From Peronospora farinosa (lineage: Eukaryota; Oomycota; Peronosporomycetes; Peronosporales; Peronosporaceae): a DNA stretch of 64,000 nt. Position numbers and translations under genes: made by a program. The notes below the pieces were generated by a model. It was not told where the DNA came from and searched no databases. It saw nothing but the letters and a program-made list of their open reading frames with translations. Shown here in pieces: positions 1 through 10,793 of the stretch. The stretch's first letter is position 1. Each line of letters opens with the position of its first letter. The stretch lies in NCBI GenBank assembly GCA_947646735.1, contig CANTFK010000888.1, positions 124,001-188,000 of the forward strand, read 5' to 3'.

Positions 1-544
1 AAATATTTCGATATTATCATGTGGTAATGGAAACTAGTCTGGGTGGGGGGAAGTATTGGAGCACTAACGGGGCCCCAAGGAATTTGGGAATGTGTATAAT
101 TTTCACCTAGATACCTAATTGGAGTAAGAAGTGCTTAAAATGCTTGTCTACATATGACCGATCTACAATGTATTTAATAAATACAGTAAGCAGCGAATTG
201 GTCATACCCTCTTGTGGACATGGACCGGCGCATGATCGACCGATTTAATTATAATGGTTGTGCCTGAAGCTGATCATGAAAGATATCTGAAGAGTTCAGA
301 TCAACAGAGCCAGTGGAATTTGTTAATATCAATGACGTGAAATTAATATAGGTACATTGGTATCAATTTTTGCTTTTTGCCATATTATTGGGTATTGTGG
401 TTCGATATCTGACATTTATTAAGACTTTTTAAAACCTTAGTGTAATATCGAATAGTGGGGATCCCAATAAAATTATAATACTAATATGTTTGAGCCAATG
501 CACATATATCAGGATACTAGCGCTTATAATGGTGTACAGGATAC
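1..544. other. AT-rich sequence without recognisable gene
   Basis: No frame has family-like motifs, and no repeat matching the rest of the window was seen. It probably belongs to older repeat sequence, because a diverged LTR-E copy follows directly. Confidence 0.5.
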
Positions 545-778
545 TGTGGTGGAGGGGTTTCGCATAACTAATGATGCGATTCTAAATTTCCATTGGCGCC
601 CGGACGACCGACTAACGGAGGGGATACTTCAATTCCGTGTGCAAAACCTTTCTCACCTTGTGTACCCGTCAATTTGGCGGTTTTTCACTATTCTCGGTGG
701 AATTGAGTCGATGTTGAACTTGGTTGTGTTTGGGATTGGGGGTTTGGTAAACTTGTGGAAATCTTCACACAAATTATA
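545..778 (+). repeat. Diverged partial copy of LTR-E
   Basis: The segment begins TGTGGTGGAG and later contains a block close to CTCACCTTGTGTACCCGTC. Both blocks occur in the same order in the LTR-E inserts at 920 and 5203 and, reversed, in the copy ending at 44561. Between the blocks identity is low, so this is an old truncated copy. The 97-residue open frame over it (486-779) is not supported as a gene. Confidence 0.55.
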
Positions 779-919
779 GAGCACGTGTTGTGATCTTCAG
801 TTATGGGCCACATTTCATATAAAATACAAATAGAAAATAACAATTACATTTGTAGGCAGATGCTGAGCCCGAATAGCGGGCGCAGCGGTGGTTTAATTTA
901 TTATTGGGGCCTAATGTCC

Positions 920-2262
920 TGTGGTGGAGTGGATTTTCAAACAACGTAGGAGATCCACAAACACACACAGCACCGGACTGCCGACTTACGGACGGGTTAC
1001 CCCGATACCGTGTCGCGTCAACCTTGGGTCTCACCTTGTATACCCGTCGGCTTGGCTGTTCTTGCTCCTCGTTAGACGCAGAAGACTTAAAGACTTGGTC
1101 TTGTATGGAGGGACTTGGGGGCCCACGAGTGGATATACTTCACTCGGGCCCAGGGTTTCTTGGGCTTAATCGACTGTGTCGAGAGCAATGCACCCGGTAT
1201 TGTGTACCCCTTTCGGTGTCTAATGGTTTCTTGGTCCTTGGACCCCTTTTTCTTGTTCCCCTTAGGGAAAACGCTTCCTGAAGAGGGTGTTGGGTGTCTT
1301 GACACTTACTAAACACCTCAGGCCAGCTATTCTGAGGTTCAACTTGCGTAGCTTAAGCCGTCTAGAACCTGCTGAAGTCGAGGGGCCAAAGGGAATCCCG
1401 CCCTGAAGAGGTGGAGCGACTTAGAAGCCAAAAGGAAGCGCGTAGTGCTGCCACGTGAAAATCATATTAGAGTGTGTTTATTAATCACATAAATTGTATG
1501 TTTCTTCTTGCCTAACCCTAACCCTTCGATCTGGATAGTGCCACATGTCGACTCTTGGAGGAAGAACTGGCTCCTTGTTACTGTACTTTCTGTAATCTTC
1601 TAGGTTCCGTGTACCGTTTTTTGCATACTCAGGCATTAAGCCATTACCCTAAGCCCTGGTATCCTGGTATCCTGGGTCCTGGTACCCTGGTATCTTGCTA
1701 CCTGGTATTTTAGTACCCTGGTACCCTACCTTGGTACCCTGGTATCCTGGGCCCTTGTACCCTAATATTCTGACACCCTGGTATTCCGGTTTCCTGGGCC
1801 CTGGTACCCTGGGCTCTTTTACCCTGGGCTCTTTTACCCTGGGCTCGTAAACCTTGGGACCTATACGTAGACACACCTTGTACCTTCTTTTACTTTAGGA
1901 ACCTGGGACACCTCGTGGCACTAGACCTTTTGGGGTCCTGGTGTACAGGCTGTGCTACGGTAGGGAAACCTTGTATTTTTGATGACTTCAAGACCCCGGA
2001 CCTTCGATACACCTGTCCCCAGTTACTGGAAACCTTGCCCTCGCTGACTACTACACCTGTCCTCGGCAATTGGAATTCCTGTCTCTGCTATTGCCCCTGT
2101 TTCCGGTAACTGGAAGCCCTGTCCCCGGTAACTTGCACCCCTGTTCCTGGTGATTAGAATCCCTGATCCAGGTGACCCTCTTGAGACCTTGTGAGGCCTA
2201 AATTCCTTTCTTCTTTATTCAGATAATCTGACGGATCCCGATTCTCCTGGCACTTCTCCACA
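920..2262 (+). mobile_element. LTR-E insert in Gyp-A LTR (copy 1)
   Basis: This 1343-bp insert splits the Gyp-A LTR between CCTAATGTCC and CCCAATATGG; those two blocks are adjacent in the intact LTR at 16686. It starts TGTGGTGGAG and ends CTTCTCCACA, the TG...CA ends expected of an LTR. The flanks TGTCC and ATTCC may be a decayed 5-bp target duplication. It encodes nothing recognisable and holds a minisatellite. It is most likely a solo LTR of an unidentified element. Confidence 0.6.
1656..1856 (+). repeat. Minisatellite in LTR-E (copy 1)
   Basis: Degenerate units of roughly 10-15 bp of the type CCTGGTACCCTGG recur, ending in a purer run built on CTTTTACCCTGGG. Copy 2 has one 13-bp unit fewer. 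A second, looser periodicity (CCTGTCCCCGGTAACTGGAA type) follows at about 2008-2170. Confidence 0.8.
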
Positions 2263-2480
2263 TTCCCAATATGGACCAATGATAAATCAACCTGAAAATG
2301 TGTGGTTCCCGAAAGGCGGGAGCACTGTCGTATTTATCACGAAATAAAAGTTTTGGTAATGAGTACGAATTAAAACAAAATAAAAATCAGAGTTAAATTT
2401 ACTTAATTCCTATTACTTGAGCTCGAGTCTTCCTCAAGCGCACGTGTGAGATAGTGACGGTTTGTTCTAGCCCCTTTACA

Positions 2481-5084
2481 TCTGGTAGCACTTCGTAGGT
2501 CTTCCTATGCCGAGTTTGGGATGAGCGAATCGTCGTACTTTGACGCTCCAGATTTATTTCTGGAGCACGCGACCTTCCTTCCCCATCTTACTGGTGTTGA
2601 GTGGGATGCCCTTAATCGCCTCGCGGCGATATCGGGAGAGGCATTTGTCGCGTCGTTGATGAGATCAGCGACCCCTGACGCGCAACGTCTCGCCATACAT
2701 GAGTTTATGACCCGCGAGCTCGCCGAATCCAACCGGCGAGGCTTAACTCTCTCGCGCCCTTCACGTAATGAGGCCGTGAAGATGGAAACCTCCTCCTACT
2801 CTGGATAAGGTAAATATCGATTGTCGCTGAATCGATGGTTCCGAGAAGTCGACATCGCCATCGCCTCGATACTTCTCGAGGCGCCCCGAAGGTCATCTTC
2901 CTCCTATCCCGTCTCACCGGGAAATTCAAGAAAAGGGTTTTTGGTAAACTCGTCGTGGACGAGCACGCGTTCCCCACTCTGGATAACATCCAGGACGATC
3001 TTCGTATTGCCTTCGAGCCACCGCAGGAGGTGAAATTGGTGCGCTCAAGGCTCCTGTCTGTGCGACGAGATAACATGGCGATGCGCGACTACGTGCAGAT
3101 GGCTAGGCATCTGGCGTCGTGTATTATCACGCACCACATGGACATGTACACGCAGGTGAATGTCTTTGTGGATGGTATGCGTGAAGGTTAGACACGCATA
3201 TCGCTCGAGCGCGCGGAACCTGCCAAATTGGAGGAAGCGTTTTCCATTTCCCTCTGTGAGTAATTAAGGGTCGCCAACGCCTATGCTAAACCCTCAGTCG
3301 TCACCGTTCTCCGGCCTTCTAGTCCAGAACATATGGAGATCAACGTGATTGAGTCGTCGAGTGACCGACGACATGTCCCTCCCCGTAAGGGTGACGCTCG
3401 CACTCGGCGTCAAATGGTTTGCTTTTGTTGACATAATTCAGGGCATAGCGCTGCTGAGTGCCGCGCGCCAGTTTCGATATCAGTGCATGTAGTGGGCGCT
3501 TATCGTGAGGGCGCTTTACCGGCCAAAAAGCGGTCGGGACGAGTATGTGCAAGGCGCTCTACTGGTTGGAATGAAGGTCCGGGTCCCCCGTTGTCAGCTC
3601 AACCTTCCAGCCCTCTGCGCTGCGCGCACGGTAAAATGCCATCACTACGAGTGCTGAGTCACGTTTGATTATTGTCAGTTTACATGTCGCCGGTGTCCGG
3701 CGACCTCTACGAGCGCTCCTGGACTCAGGAGCGACGAACCAATTTCTTTCGTGAATCTTGTTTATCGATGCTGCCTCCCAGCATTGAGGTTCGTGAGGGG
3801 CCTGAAAAGGTCGTCGTAAAGTTGACTAACTAAAAACGACACCGTATATCGCGTCGTTGATGTGTATGTTTGACGATTTTTGCAGTAATGATGATTTTTT
3901 GGTGATCGCGATGAATTATGCATTCGATTTCATTCTGGTCATGCCATGGTTGACACGCTATAAGCCCCAGATCGACTAGTTAGCTAGATCAGTGAGACGT
4001 CGACGCAAGTTCGACGTCAGTGAAGTGTTCACCCATCTCTTGGTGTTTCCAAGTGACTGACCCAAGCCACAGTCGTGGATCGTGACTCCACGACGCTGGC
4101 CATGTACAGAGCGAGCGATGATCCTCTCTGCACTGCTTGTGCTGTTCTTCGAGACACAAGTGACAGTGCCTCCTCGCGTCACAGCGAGGAGAACGACGAG
4201 GACGACGCGGTCGATCAGGGGTTTCCGCGCGTCATTAATGCGTTTGAAAAGAACTTCCCTCACGTGAATGCGGTGGTTGAACCGGTGTTACCATCTGCAC
4301 CTATTGCGGTAGAGCAGGGGCTCCCATAAAGGCAATGTGACGACGAGCAAGAGCTCGACAATGAGTGTGACGTGGAAGGACAGGAGTTCCCACGCGAGAG
4401 CATGATGGTCGAACCGGGGTTCCCATCATCACCCACTGTGGTCGAACCGAGGTTCCCACATGGGCATACTGTGGTTGAGCAGGGGCTCCCACACGAGTAC
4501 AACGTGGACGGAAAGGAGTCCCCACGCGAGAACATGATGGTCGAACCGGGGTTCCCATCATCACTACTATGGTCGAACCGAGGTTCCCACATGGGCACAT
4601 TGTGGTTGAGCAGGGGCTCCCATACGGGTTTACGGTGGCCGAGCAGGAGCTCCCGCATCAAGTGTCGACGGTTGAGTATTGGTTACTCCCGTCATTTGTT
4701 TCCGGTATCATGGCTGAGTACATCTAGTTCCTAGAGGGGGTGATGGTTTATCACCCGACTGCGGATCGCCAGCTTCGAGTACCGACTCGAAGCACGATGA
4801 GGACATAACCATCGAGAATTAAGCGTTGGAATGTGTCCACGCTATCGTGTACGTGAAAGGGAGTCCACAAAGACGCCAACACAGAAGTCGCGAGTCCTTC
4901 TCGTGATGCGTCTTCCATTACAAGCCTTCCAGGGCTTTCCGTGGAAGCATTTCCTACATGATTTAAAGAAAGACACTGTGTCTGATCACCAACGAGGTGG
5001 TTACCTTCACAAACGAGAAGCATATGACGCGTACTCGAAGCGCTGAGACAAAGTCAGCGCGTGAAGAAAGGTTTTCATCACAGT
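2481..5084 (+). pseudogene. Internally deleted Gyp-A interior, copy 1 (gag and protease relics)
   Basis: After the primer-binding motif at about 2483, a gag start matching the longer Gyp-A copy is visible (2521, [13 protein letters not shown]). Stop codons and frameshifts follow. The gag core is visible around 2820-3190, a broken zinc knuckle near 3420-3470, and protease remnants at 3700-3990. The linker rich in repeated VVEPGFP-type peptides lies at 4200-4700. The frame ends at CATCACAGT and joins an LTR directly: reverse transcriptase, RNase H, integrase and chromodomain are absent. The junction has 3-bp AGT microhomology with the normal pre-LTR sequence, so one deletion removed about 4.5 kb. 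Confidence 0.8.
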
Positions 5085-5202
5085 TGTAATGGGCTACATT
5101 ACACATATAGCATTAACACAAATAAACAATTACATATGTAGGCAGGTGCTGGGCCCGAATAGCGGGCACAGCGTGGTAATTTATTATTGGGGCCTAATGT
5201 CC

Positions 5203-6532
5203 TGTGGTGGAGTGGATTTTCAAACAACGTAGGAGATCCACAAACACACACAGCACCGGACTGCCGACTTACGGACGGGTTACCCCGATACCGTGTCGCG
5301 TCAACCTTGGGTCTCACCTTGTATACCCGTCGGCTTGGCTGTTCTTGCTCCTCGTTAGACGCAGAAGACTTAAAGACTTGGTCTTGTATGGAGGGACTTG
5401 GGGGCCCACGAGTGGATATACTTCACTCGGGCCCAGGGTTTCTTGGGCTTAATCGACTGTGTCGAGAGCAATGCACCCGGTATTGTGTACCCCTTTCGGT
5501 GTCTAATGGTTTCTTGGTCCTTGGACCCCTTTTTCTTGTTCCCCTTAGGGAAAACGCTTCCTGAAGAGGGTGTTGGGTGTCTTGACACTTACTAAACACC
5601 TCAGGCCAGCTATTCTGAGGTTCAACTTGCGTAGCTTAAGCCGTCTAGAACCTGCTGAAGTCGAGGGGCCAAAGGGAATCCCGCCCTGAAGAGGTGGAGC
5701 GACTTAGAAGCCAAAAGGAAGCGCGTAGTGCTGCCACGTGAAAATCATATTAGAGTGTGTTTATTAATCACATAAATTGTATGTTTCTTCTTGCCTAACC
5801 CTAACCCTTCGATCTGGATAGTGCCACATGTCGACTCTTGGAGGAAGAACTGGCTCCTTGTTACTGTACTTTCTGTAATCTTCTAGGTTCCGTGTACCGT
5901 TTTTTGCATACTCAGGCATTAAGCCATTACCCTAAGCCCTGGTATCCTGGTATCCTGGGTCCTGGTACCCTGGTATCTTGCTACCTGGTATTTTAGTACC
6001 CTGGTACCCTACCTTGGTACCCTGGTATCCTGGGCCCTTGTACCCTAATATTCTGACACCCTGGTATTCCGGTTTCCTGGGCCCTGGTACCCTGGGCTCT
6101 TTTACCCTGGGCTCGTAAACCTTGGGAGGCCTATACGTAGACACACCTTGTACCTTCTTTTACTTTAGGAACCTGGGACACCTCGTGGCACTAGACCTTT
6201 TGGGGTCCTGGTGTACAGGCTGTGCTACGGTAGGGAAACCTTGTATTTTTGATGACTTCAAGACCCCGGACCTTCGATACACCTGTCCCCAGTTACTGGA
6301 AACCTTGCCCTCGCTGACTACTACACCTGTCCTCGGCAATTGGAATTCCTGTCTCTGCTATTGCCCCTGTTTCCGGTAACTGGAAGCCCTGTCCCCGGTA
6401 ACTTGCACCCCTGTTCCTGGTGATTAGAATCCCTGATCCAGGTGACCCTCTTGAGACCTTGTGAGGCCTAAATTCCTTTCTTCTTTATTCAGATAATCTG
6501 ACGGATCCCGATTCTCCTGGCACTTCTCCACA
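5203..6532 (+). mobile_element. LTR-E insert in Gyp-A LTR (copy 2)
   Basis: This is the duplicate of the insert at 920-2262, 1330 bp long because one 13-bp minisatellite unit is missing. It sits at the same position in the host LTR, so it was copied with the tandem unit rather than inserted again. Confidence 0.65.
5938..6124 (+). repeat. Minisatellite in LTR-E (copy 2)
   Basis: Same array as at 1656-1856 with one unit less in the CTTTTACCCTGGG run. Confidence 0.8.
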
Positions 6533-6750
6533 TTCCCAATATGGACCAATGATAAATCAACCTGAAAATGTGTGGTTCCCGAAAGGCGGGAGCACTGTCG
6601 TATTTATCACGAAATAAAAGTTTTGGTAATGAGTACGAATTAAAACAAAATAAAAATCAGAGTTAAATTTACTTAATTCCTATTACTTGAGCTCGAGTCT
6701 TCCTCAAGCGCACGTGTGAGATAGTGACGGTTTGTTCTAGCCCCTTTACA

Positions 6751-9354
6751 TCTGGTAGCACTTCGTAGGTCTTCCTATGCCGAGTTTGGGATGAGCGAAT
6801 CGTCGTACTTTGACGCTCCAGATTTATTTCTGGAGCACGCGACCTTCCTTCCCCATCTTACTGGTGTTGAGTGGGATGCCCTTAATCGCCTCGCGGCGAT
6901 ATCGGGAGAGGCATTTGTCGCGTCGTTGATGAGATCAGCGACCCCTGACGCGCAACGTCTCGCCATACATGAGTTTATGACCCGCGAGCTCGCCGAATCC
7001 AACCGGCGAGGCTTAACTCCCTCGCGCCCTTCACGTAATGAGGCCGTGAAGATGGAAACCTCCTCCTACTCTGGATAAGGTAAATATCGATTGTCGCTGA
7101 ATCGATGGTTCCGAGAAGTCGACATCGCCATCGCCTCGATACTTCTCGAGGCGCCCCGAAGGTCATCTTCCTCCTATCCCGTCTCACCGGGAAATTCAAG
7201 AAAAGGGTTTTTGGTAAACTCGTCGTGGACGAGCACGCGTTCCCCACTCTGGATAACATCCAGGACGATCTTCGTATTGCCTTCGAGCCACCGCAGGAGG
7301 TGAAATTGGTGCGCTCAAGGCTCCTGTCTGTGCGACGAGATAACATGGCGATGCGCGACTACGTGCAGATGGCTAGGCATCTGGCGTCGTGTATTATCAC
7401 GCACCACATGGACATGTACACGCAGGTGAATGTCTTTGTGGATGGTATGCGTGAAGGTTAGACACGCATATCGCTCGAGCGCGCGGAACCTGCCAAATTG
7501 GAGGAAGCGTTTTCCATTTCCCTCTGTGAGTAATTAAGGGTCGCCAACGCCTATGCTAAACCCTCAGTCGTCACCGTTCTCCGGCCTTCTAGTCCAGAAC
7601 ATATGGAGATCAACGTGATTGAGTCGTCGAGTGACCGACGACATGTCCCTCCCCGTAAGGGTGACGCTCGCACTCGGCGTCAAATGGTTTGCTTTTGTTG
7701 ACATAATTCAGGGCATAGCGCTGCTGAGTGCCGCGCGCCAGTTTCGATATCAGTGCATGTAGTGGGCGCTTATCGTGAGGGCGCTTTACCGGCCAAAAAG
7801 CGGTCGGGACGAGTATGTGCAAGGCGCTCTACTGGTTGGAATGAAGGTCCGGGTCCCCCGTTGTCAGCTCAACCTTCCAGCCCTCTGCGCTGCGCGCACG
7901 GTAAAATGCCATCACTACGAGTGCTGAGTCACGTTTGATTATTGTCAGTTTACATGTCGCCGGTGTCCGGCGACCTCTACGAGCGCTCCTGGACTCAGGA
8001 GCGACGAACCAATTTCTTTCGTGAATCTTGTTTATCGATGCTGCCTCCCAGCATTGAGGTTCGTGAGGGGCCTGAAAAGGTCGTCGTAAAGTTGACTAAC
8101 TAAAAACGACACCGTATATCGCGTCGTTGATGTGTATGTTTGACGATTTTTGCAGTAATGATGATTTTTTGGTGATCGCGATGAATTATGCATTCGATTT
8201 CATTCTGGTCATGCCATGGTTGACACGCTATAAGCCCCAGATCGACTAGTTAGCTAGATCAGTGAGACGTCGACGCAAGTTCGACGTCAGTGAAGTGTTC
8301 ACCCATCTCTTGGTGTTTCCAAGTGACTGACCCAAGCCACAGTCGTGGATCGTGACTCCACGACGCTGGCCATGTACAGAGCGAGCGATGATCCTCTCTG
8401 CACTGCTTGTGCTGTTCTTCGAGACACAAGTGACAGTGCCTCCTCGCGTCACAGCGAGGAGAACGACGAGGACGACGCGGTCGATCAGGGGTTTCCGCGC
8501 GTCATTAATGCGTTTGAAAAGAACTTCCCTCACGTGAATGCGGTGGTTGAACCGGTGTTACCATCTGCACCTATTGCGGTAGAGCAGGGGCTCCCATAAA
8601 GGCAATGTGACGACGAGCAAGAGCTCGACAATGAGTGTGACGTGGAAGGACAGGAGTTCCCACGCGAGAGCATGATGGTCGAACCGGGGTTCCCATCATC
8701 ACCCACTGTGGTCGAACCGAGGTTCCCACATGGGCATACTGTGGTTGAGCAGGGGCTCCCACACGAGTACAACGTGGACGGAAAGGAGTCCCCACGCGAG
8801 AACATGATGGTCGAACCGGGGTTCCCATCATCACTACTATGGTCGAACCGAGGTTCCCACATGGGCACATTGTGGTTGAGCAGGGGCTCCCATACGGGTT
8901 TACGGTGGCCGAGCAGGAGCTCCCGCATCAAGTGTCGACGGTTGAGTATTGGTTACTCCCGTCATTTGTTTCCGGTATCATGGCTGAGTACATCTAGTTC
9001 CTAGAGGGGGTGATGGTTTATCACCCGACTGCGGATCGCCAGCTTCGAGTACCGACTCGAAGCACGATGAGGACATAACCATCGAGAATTAAGCGTTGGA
9101 ATGTGTCCACGCTATCGTGTACGTGAAAGGGAGTCCACAAAGACGCCAACACAGAAGTCGCGAGTCCTTCTCGTGATGCGTCTTCCATTACAAGCCTTCC
9201 AGGGCTTTCCGTGGAAGCATTTCCTACATGATTTAAAGAAAGACACTGTGTCTGATCACCAACGAGGTGGTTACCTTCACAAACGAGAAGCATATGACGC
9301 GTACTCGAAGCGCTGAGACAAAGTCAGCGCGTGAAGAAAGGTTTTCATCACAGT
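6751..9354 (+). pseudogene. Internally deleted Gyp-A interior, copy 2
   Basis: It is practically identical to 2481-5084, with the same stops, frameshifts and deletion junction (CATCACAGT joined to TGTAATGGG). It holds the gag start at 6791, a broken knuckle and protease, and the peptide-repeat linker. It cannot make a working protein and has no polypurine tract before the next LTR. Confidence 0.8.
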
Positions 9355-9696
9355 TGTAATGGGCTACATTACACATATAGCATTAACACAAATAAACAAT
9401 TACATATGTAGGCAGGTGCTGGGCCCGAATAGCGGGCACAGCGTGGTAATTTATTATTGGTTTATTATTGGGCCTAAAGTCCCCAATATGGACCAATGAT
9501 AAATCAACCTGAAATTGTGTGGTTCCCGAAAGGCGGGAACACTGTCGTATTTATTACGACTAAAATCTTCGTAATTAGTACGAATTAAAACCAAAATAAA
9601 AATCAGAGTTAAATTTACTTAATACCTAATACTTGAGCTCGAGTCTTCCTCAAGCGCACGTGTGAGATAGTGACGGTTTGTTCTAGCCCCTTTACA
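9355..9696 (+). repeat. Gyp-A1 5' LTR
   Basis: This 342-bp LTR has ends TGTAATGGGC...CCCTTTACA. It is shared with the upstream deletion derivative as part of the LTR-interior-LTR array. Confidence 0.85.
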
Positions 9697-9698
9697 TC

Positions 9699-9714
9699 TG
9701 GTAGCACTTCGTAG
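9699..9714 (+). promoter_or_regulatory. Primer-binding site of Gyp-A1
   Basis: TGGTAGCACTTCGTAG begins 2 bp after the LTR. The same motif follows the LTRs at 2480, 6750, 44956 (Gyp-A) and 41945 (Gyp-C), and a close form follows the Gyp-B 5' LTRs on the minus strand. Its first 8 bases would pair with a tRNA ending TGCTACCA, as eukaryotic initiator Met tRNAs often do. The exact tRNA is not established. Confidence 0.6.
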
Positions 9715-9736
9715 GTCTTCCTATGCCGAGTTTGGG

Positions 9737-10774
9737 ATGAGCGAATCGTCGTACTTTGACGCTCCAGATTTATTTCTGGAGCACGCGACCTTCCTTCCCC
9801 ATCTTACTGGTGTTGAGTGGGATGCCCTTAATCGCCTCGCAGCGATATCGGGAGAGGCATTTGTCGCGTCGCTGATGAGATCAGCGACCCCTGACGCGCA
9901 ACGTCTCGCCATACATGAGTTTATGGCACGCGAGCTCGCCGAATCCAACCGGCGAGGCTTAACTCCCTCGCGCCCTTCACGTAATGAGGCCGTGAAGATG
10001 GAAACCTCCTCCTACTCTGGAGAAGGTAAGGACCGGTTATCGCTGAACCGGTGGTTCCGAGAAGTTGATATCGCCATCGCCTCGAGACTTCTTGAGGCTC
10101 CACAGGAGAAGGTCAACTTCCTTATTTCCCGCCTCACCGGGAAGGCCAAGGAGTGGGCCCTTGGTAAACTCGTTGTGGACGAGCACGCATTTCCCACCTT
10201 GGATACCATCCAGGACGATCTCCGTCTTGCCTTCGAGCCACCACAAGAGGAGAAACTGGTGCGATCAAGATTCCTGTCGATCCGACAGGGTAAAATGGCG
10301 ATGCGCGACTACGTACAGATGGCTAGGCATCTGGCGTCGTGTATTATCACGCACCCCATGGACATGTACACACAGGTGAATGTCTTTGTGGATGGTATGC
10401 GTGAGGGGCAGACCCGCTTATCGCTGGAGCGCGCCGAGCCTGCCACATTGGAGGAGGCATTCGCCATCGCACTCCGTGAAGACTTTAGGGTCACAAAGGC
10501 CTATGCCAAACCCTCGGTCGTCAGCGTTCCCCGGCCTTCTGGCCCAGAACCTATGGAGATCGACGTTATGGAGTCGTCGGGTGACCGACGACGTGTCATT
10601 TCCCATCAGGGTGACGCTCGCACCGGGCGTCCAATGGTTTGCTTTCGTTGTCTCAAGCCAGGACATCGCGCGGCAGAGTGCCGTGCGCTAGCCCCATTAT
10701 CGGTGCAAGTAGTGGACGCCCATCATGAGGGTGCTGTACCGGCCGCACGTCCAAAAAACGGTCGGGACCAGTAG
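9737..10774 (+). CDS. Gyp-A1 Gag protein
   Basis: This 345-residue frame would form the particle structural protein of the retrotransposon. The Ty3/Gypsy gag core occupies about residues 98-250 ([18 protein letters not shown] through [16 protein letters not shown]). A CCHC zinc knuckle follows with C302, C305, H310 and C315 in the exact C-x2-C-x4-H-x4-C spacing, for RNA packaging. The ATG at 9737 is the first after the primer-binding site and is conserved in the other Gyp-A copies. The stop TAG (10772) lies inside a stem-loop just after a slippery heptamer. A -1 shift there continues into protease, so this copy may make Gag and Gag-Pol from one mRNA. It looks intact. Confidence 0.85.
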   Translation: MSESSYFDAPDLFLEHATFLPHLTGVEWDALNRLAAISGEAFVASLMRSATPDAQRLAIHEFMARELAESNRRGLTPSRPSRNEAVKMETSSYSGEGKDRLSLNRWFREVDIAIASRLLEAPQEKVNFLISRLTGKAKEWALGKLVVDEHAFPTLDTIQDDLRLAFEPPQEEKLVRSRFLSIRQGKMAMRDYVQMARHLASCIITHPMDMYTQVNVFVDGMREGQTRLSLERAEPATLEEAFAIALREDFRVTKAYAKPSVVSVPRPSGPEPMEIDVMESSGDRRRVISHQGDARTGRPMVCFRCLKPGHRAAECRALAPLSVQVVDAHHEGAVPAARPKNGRDQ

Positions 10775-10793
10775 GTGCAGGGCGCCCTACTGG
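10753..10793 (+). promoter_or_regulatory. Candidate -1 ribosomal frameshift signal (gag/pro)
   Basis: The heptamer A AAA AAC (10753-10759) lies exactly in the gag frame (CCA AAA AAC). An 8-nt spacer follows, then a stem of CCAGTAGG (10768-10775) and CCTACTGG (10786-10793) around a 10-nt loop, extendable by 1-2 pairs. A -1 slip leads into the protease frame (KKRSGPVG...) without a stop. GCAGG in the loop could pair with a CCTGC downstream near 10845 to form a pseudoknot. Other Gyp-A copies read through in a single frame or are damaged here, so function is inferred. Confidence 0.5.

Larger units (their letters stand above)
799..2480 (+). repeat. Gyp-A LTR, copy 1, interrupted by LTR-E
   Basis: The left part (799-919) aligns to the start of the Gyp-A LTR (TGTAATGGGC...), with its first bases mutated. 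The right part (2263-2480) runs to the LTR end CCCCTTTACA and is followed by the primer-binding motif TGGTAGCACTTCG. The first 95 or so bases differ clearly from the copies at 5085 and 9355, whereas everything after about 895 is nearly identical to copy 2. This places the edge of a tandem duplication inside the LTR. Confidence 0.75.
5085..6750 (+). repeat. Gyp-A LTR, copy 2, interrupted by LTR-E
   Basis: It starts TGTAATGGGC and ends CCCCTTTACA, with an insert between 5203 and 6532. Without the insert it is about 336 bp. Its first 100 bases are identical to the LTR at 9355, as expected if the duplication edge lies in the LTR. Confidence 0.8.
895..9460 (+). repeat. Recent tandem duplication of a 4.27-4.28 kb unit
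   Basis: The unit from about 895 to 5177 is repeated from about 5178 to 9460. Differences I noticed are one base (T at 2748, C at 7018), one fewer 13-bp unit in the minisatellite of copy 2, and a small change at 1857/6126. Each unit consists of part of a Gyp-A LTR carrying an LTR-E insert, a deleted Gyp-A interior, and the start of the next LTR. The layout LTR-interior-LTR-interior-LTR is what unequal crossing-over between LTRs gives. A collapsed or duplicated assembly is also possible. Confidence 0.85.

Noticed and set aside
486..779. 97-codon open frame as a gene
   Set aside because: It overlies a diverged LTR-E copy and has no family motif; the homologous segments elsewhere are open in other frames.
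904..1281. 125-codon frame in LTR-E (repeated at 5187)
   Set aside because: The reversed LTR-E copy does not preserve the reading frame, so it is not a conserved protein.
1510..1529. CCTAACCCTAACCC as telomere repeat
   Set aside because: Only two units inside an LTR-like insert, copied with it; no array.
1649..1876. Minisatellite-derived minus frame (repeated YQG-type peptides)
   Set aside because: The apparent protein is a translation of the satellite units only; unit loss of 13 bp in copy 2 would shift the frame.
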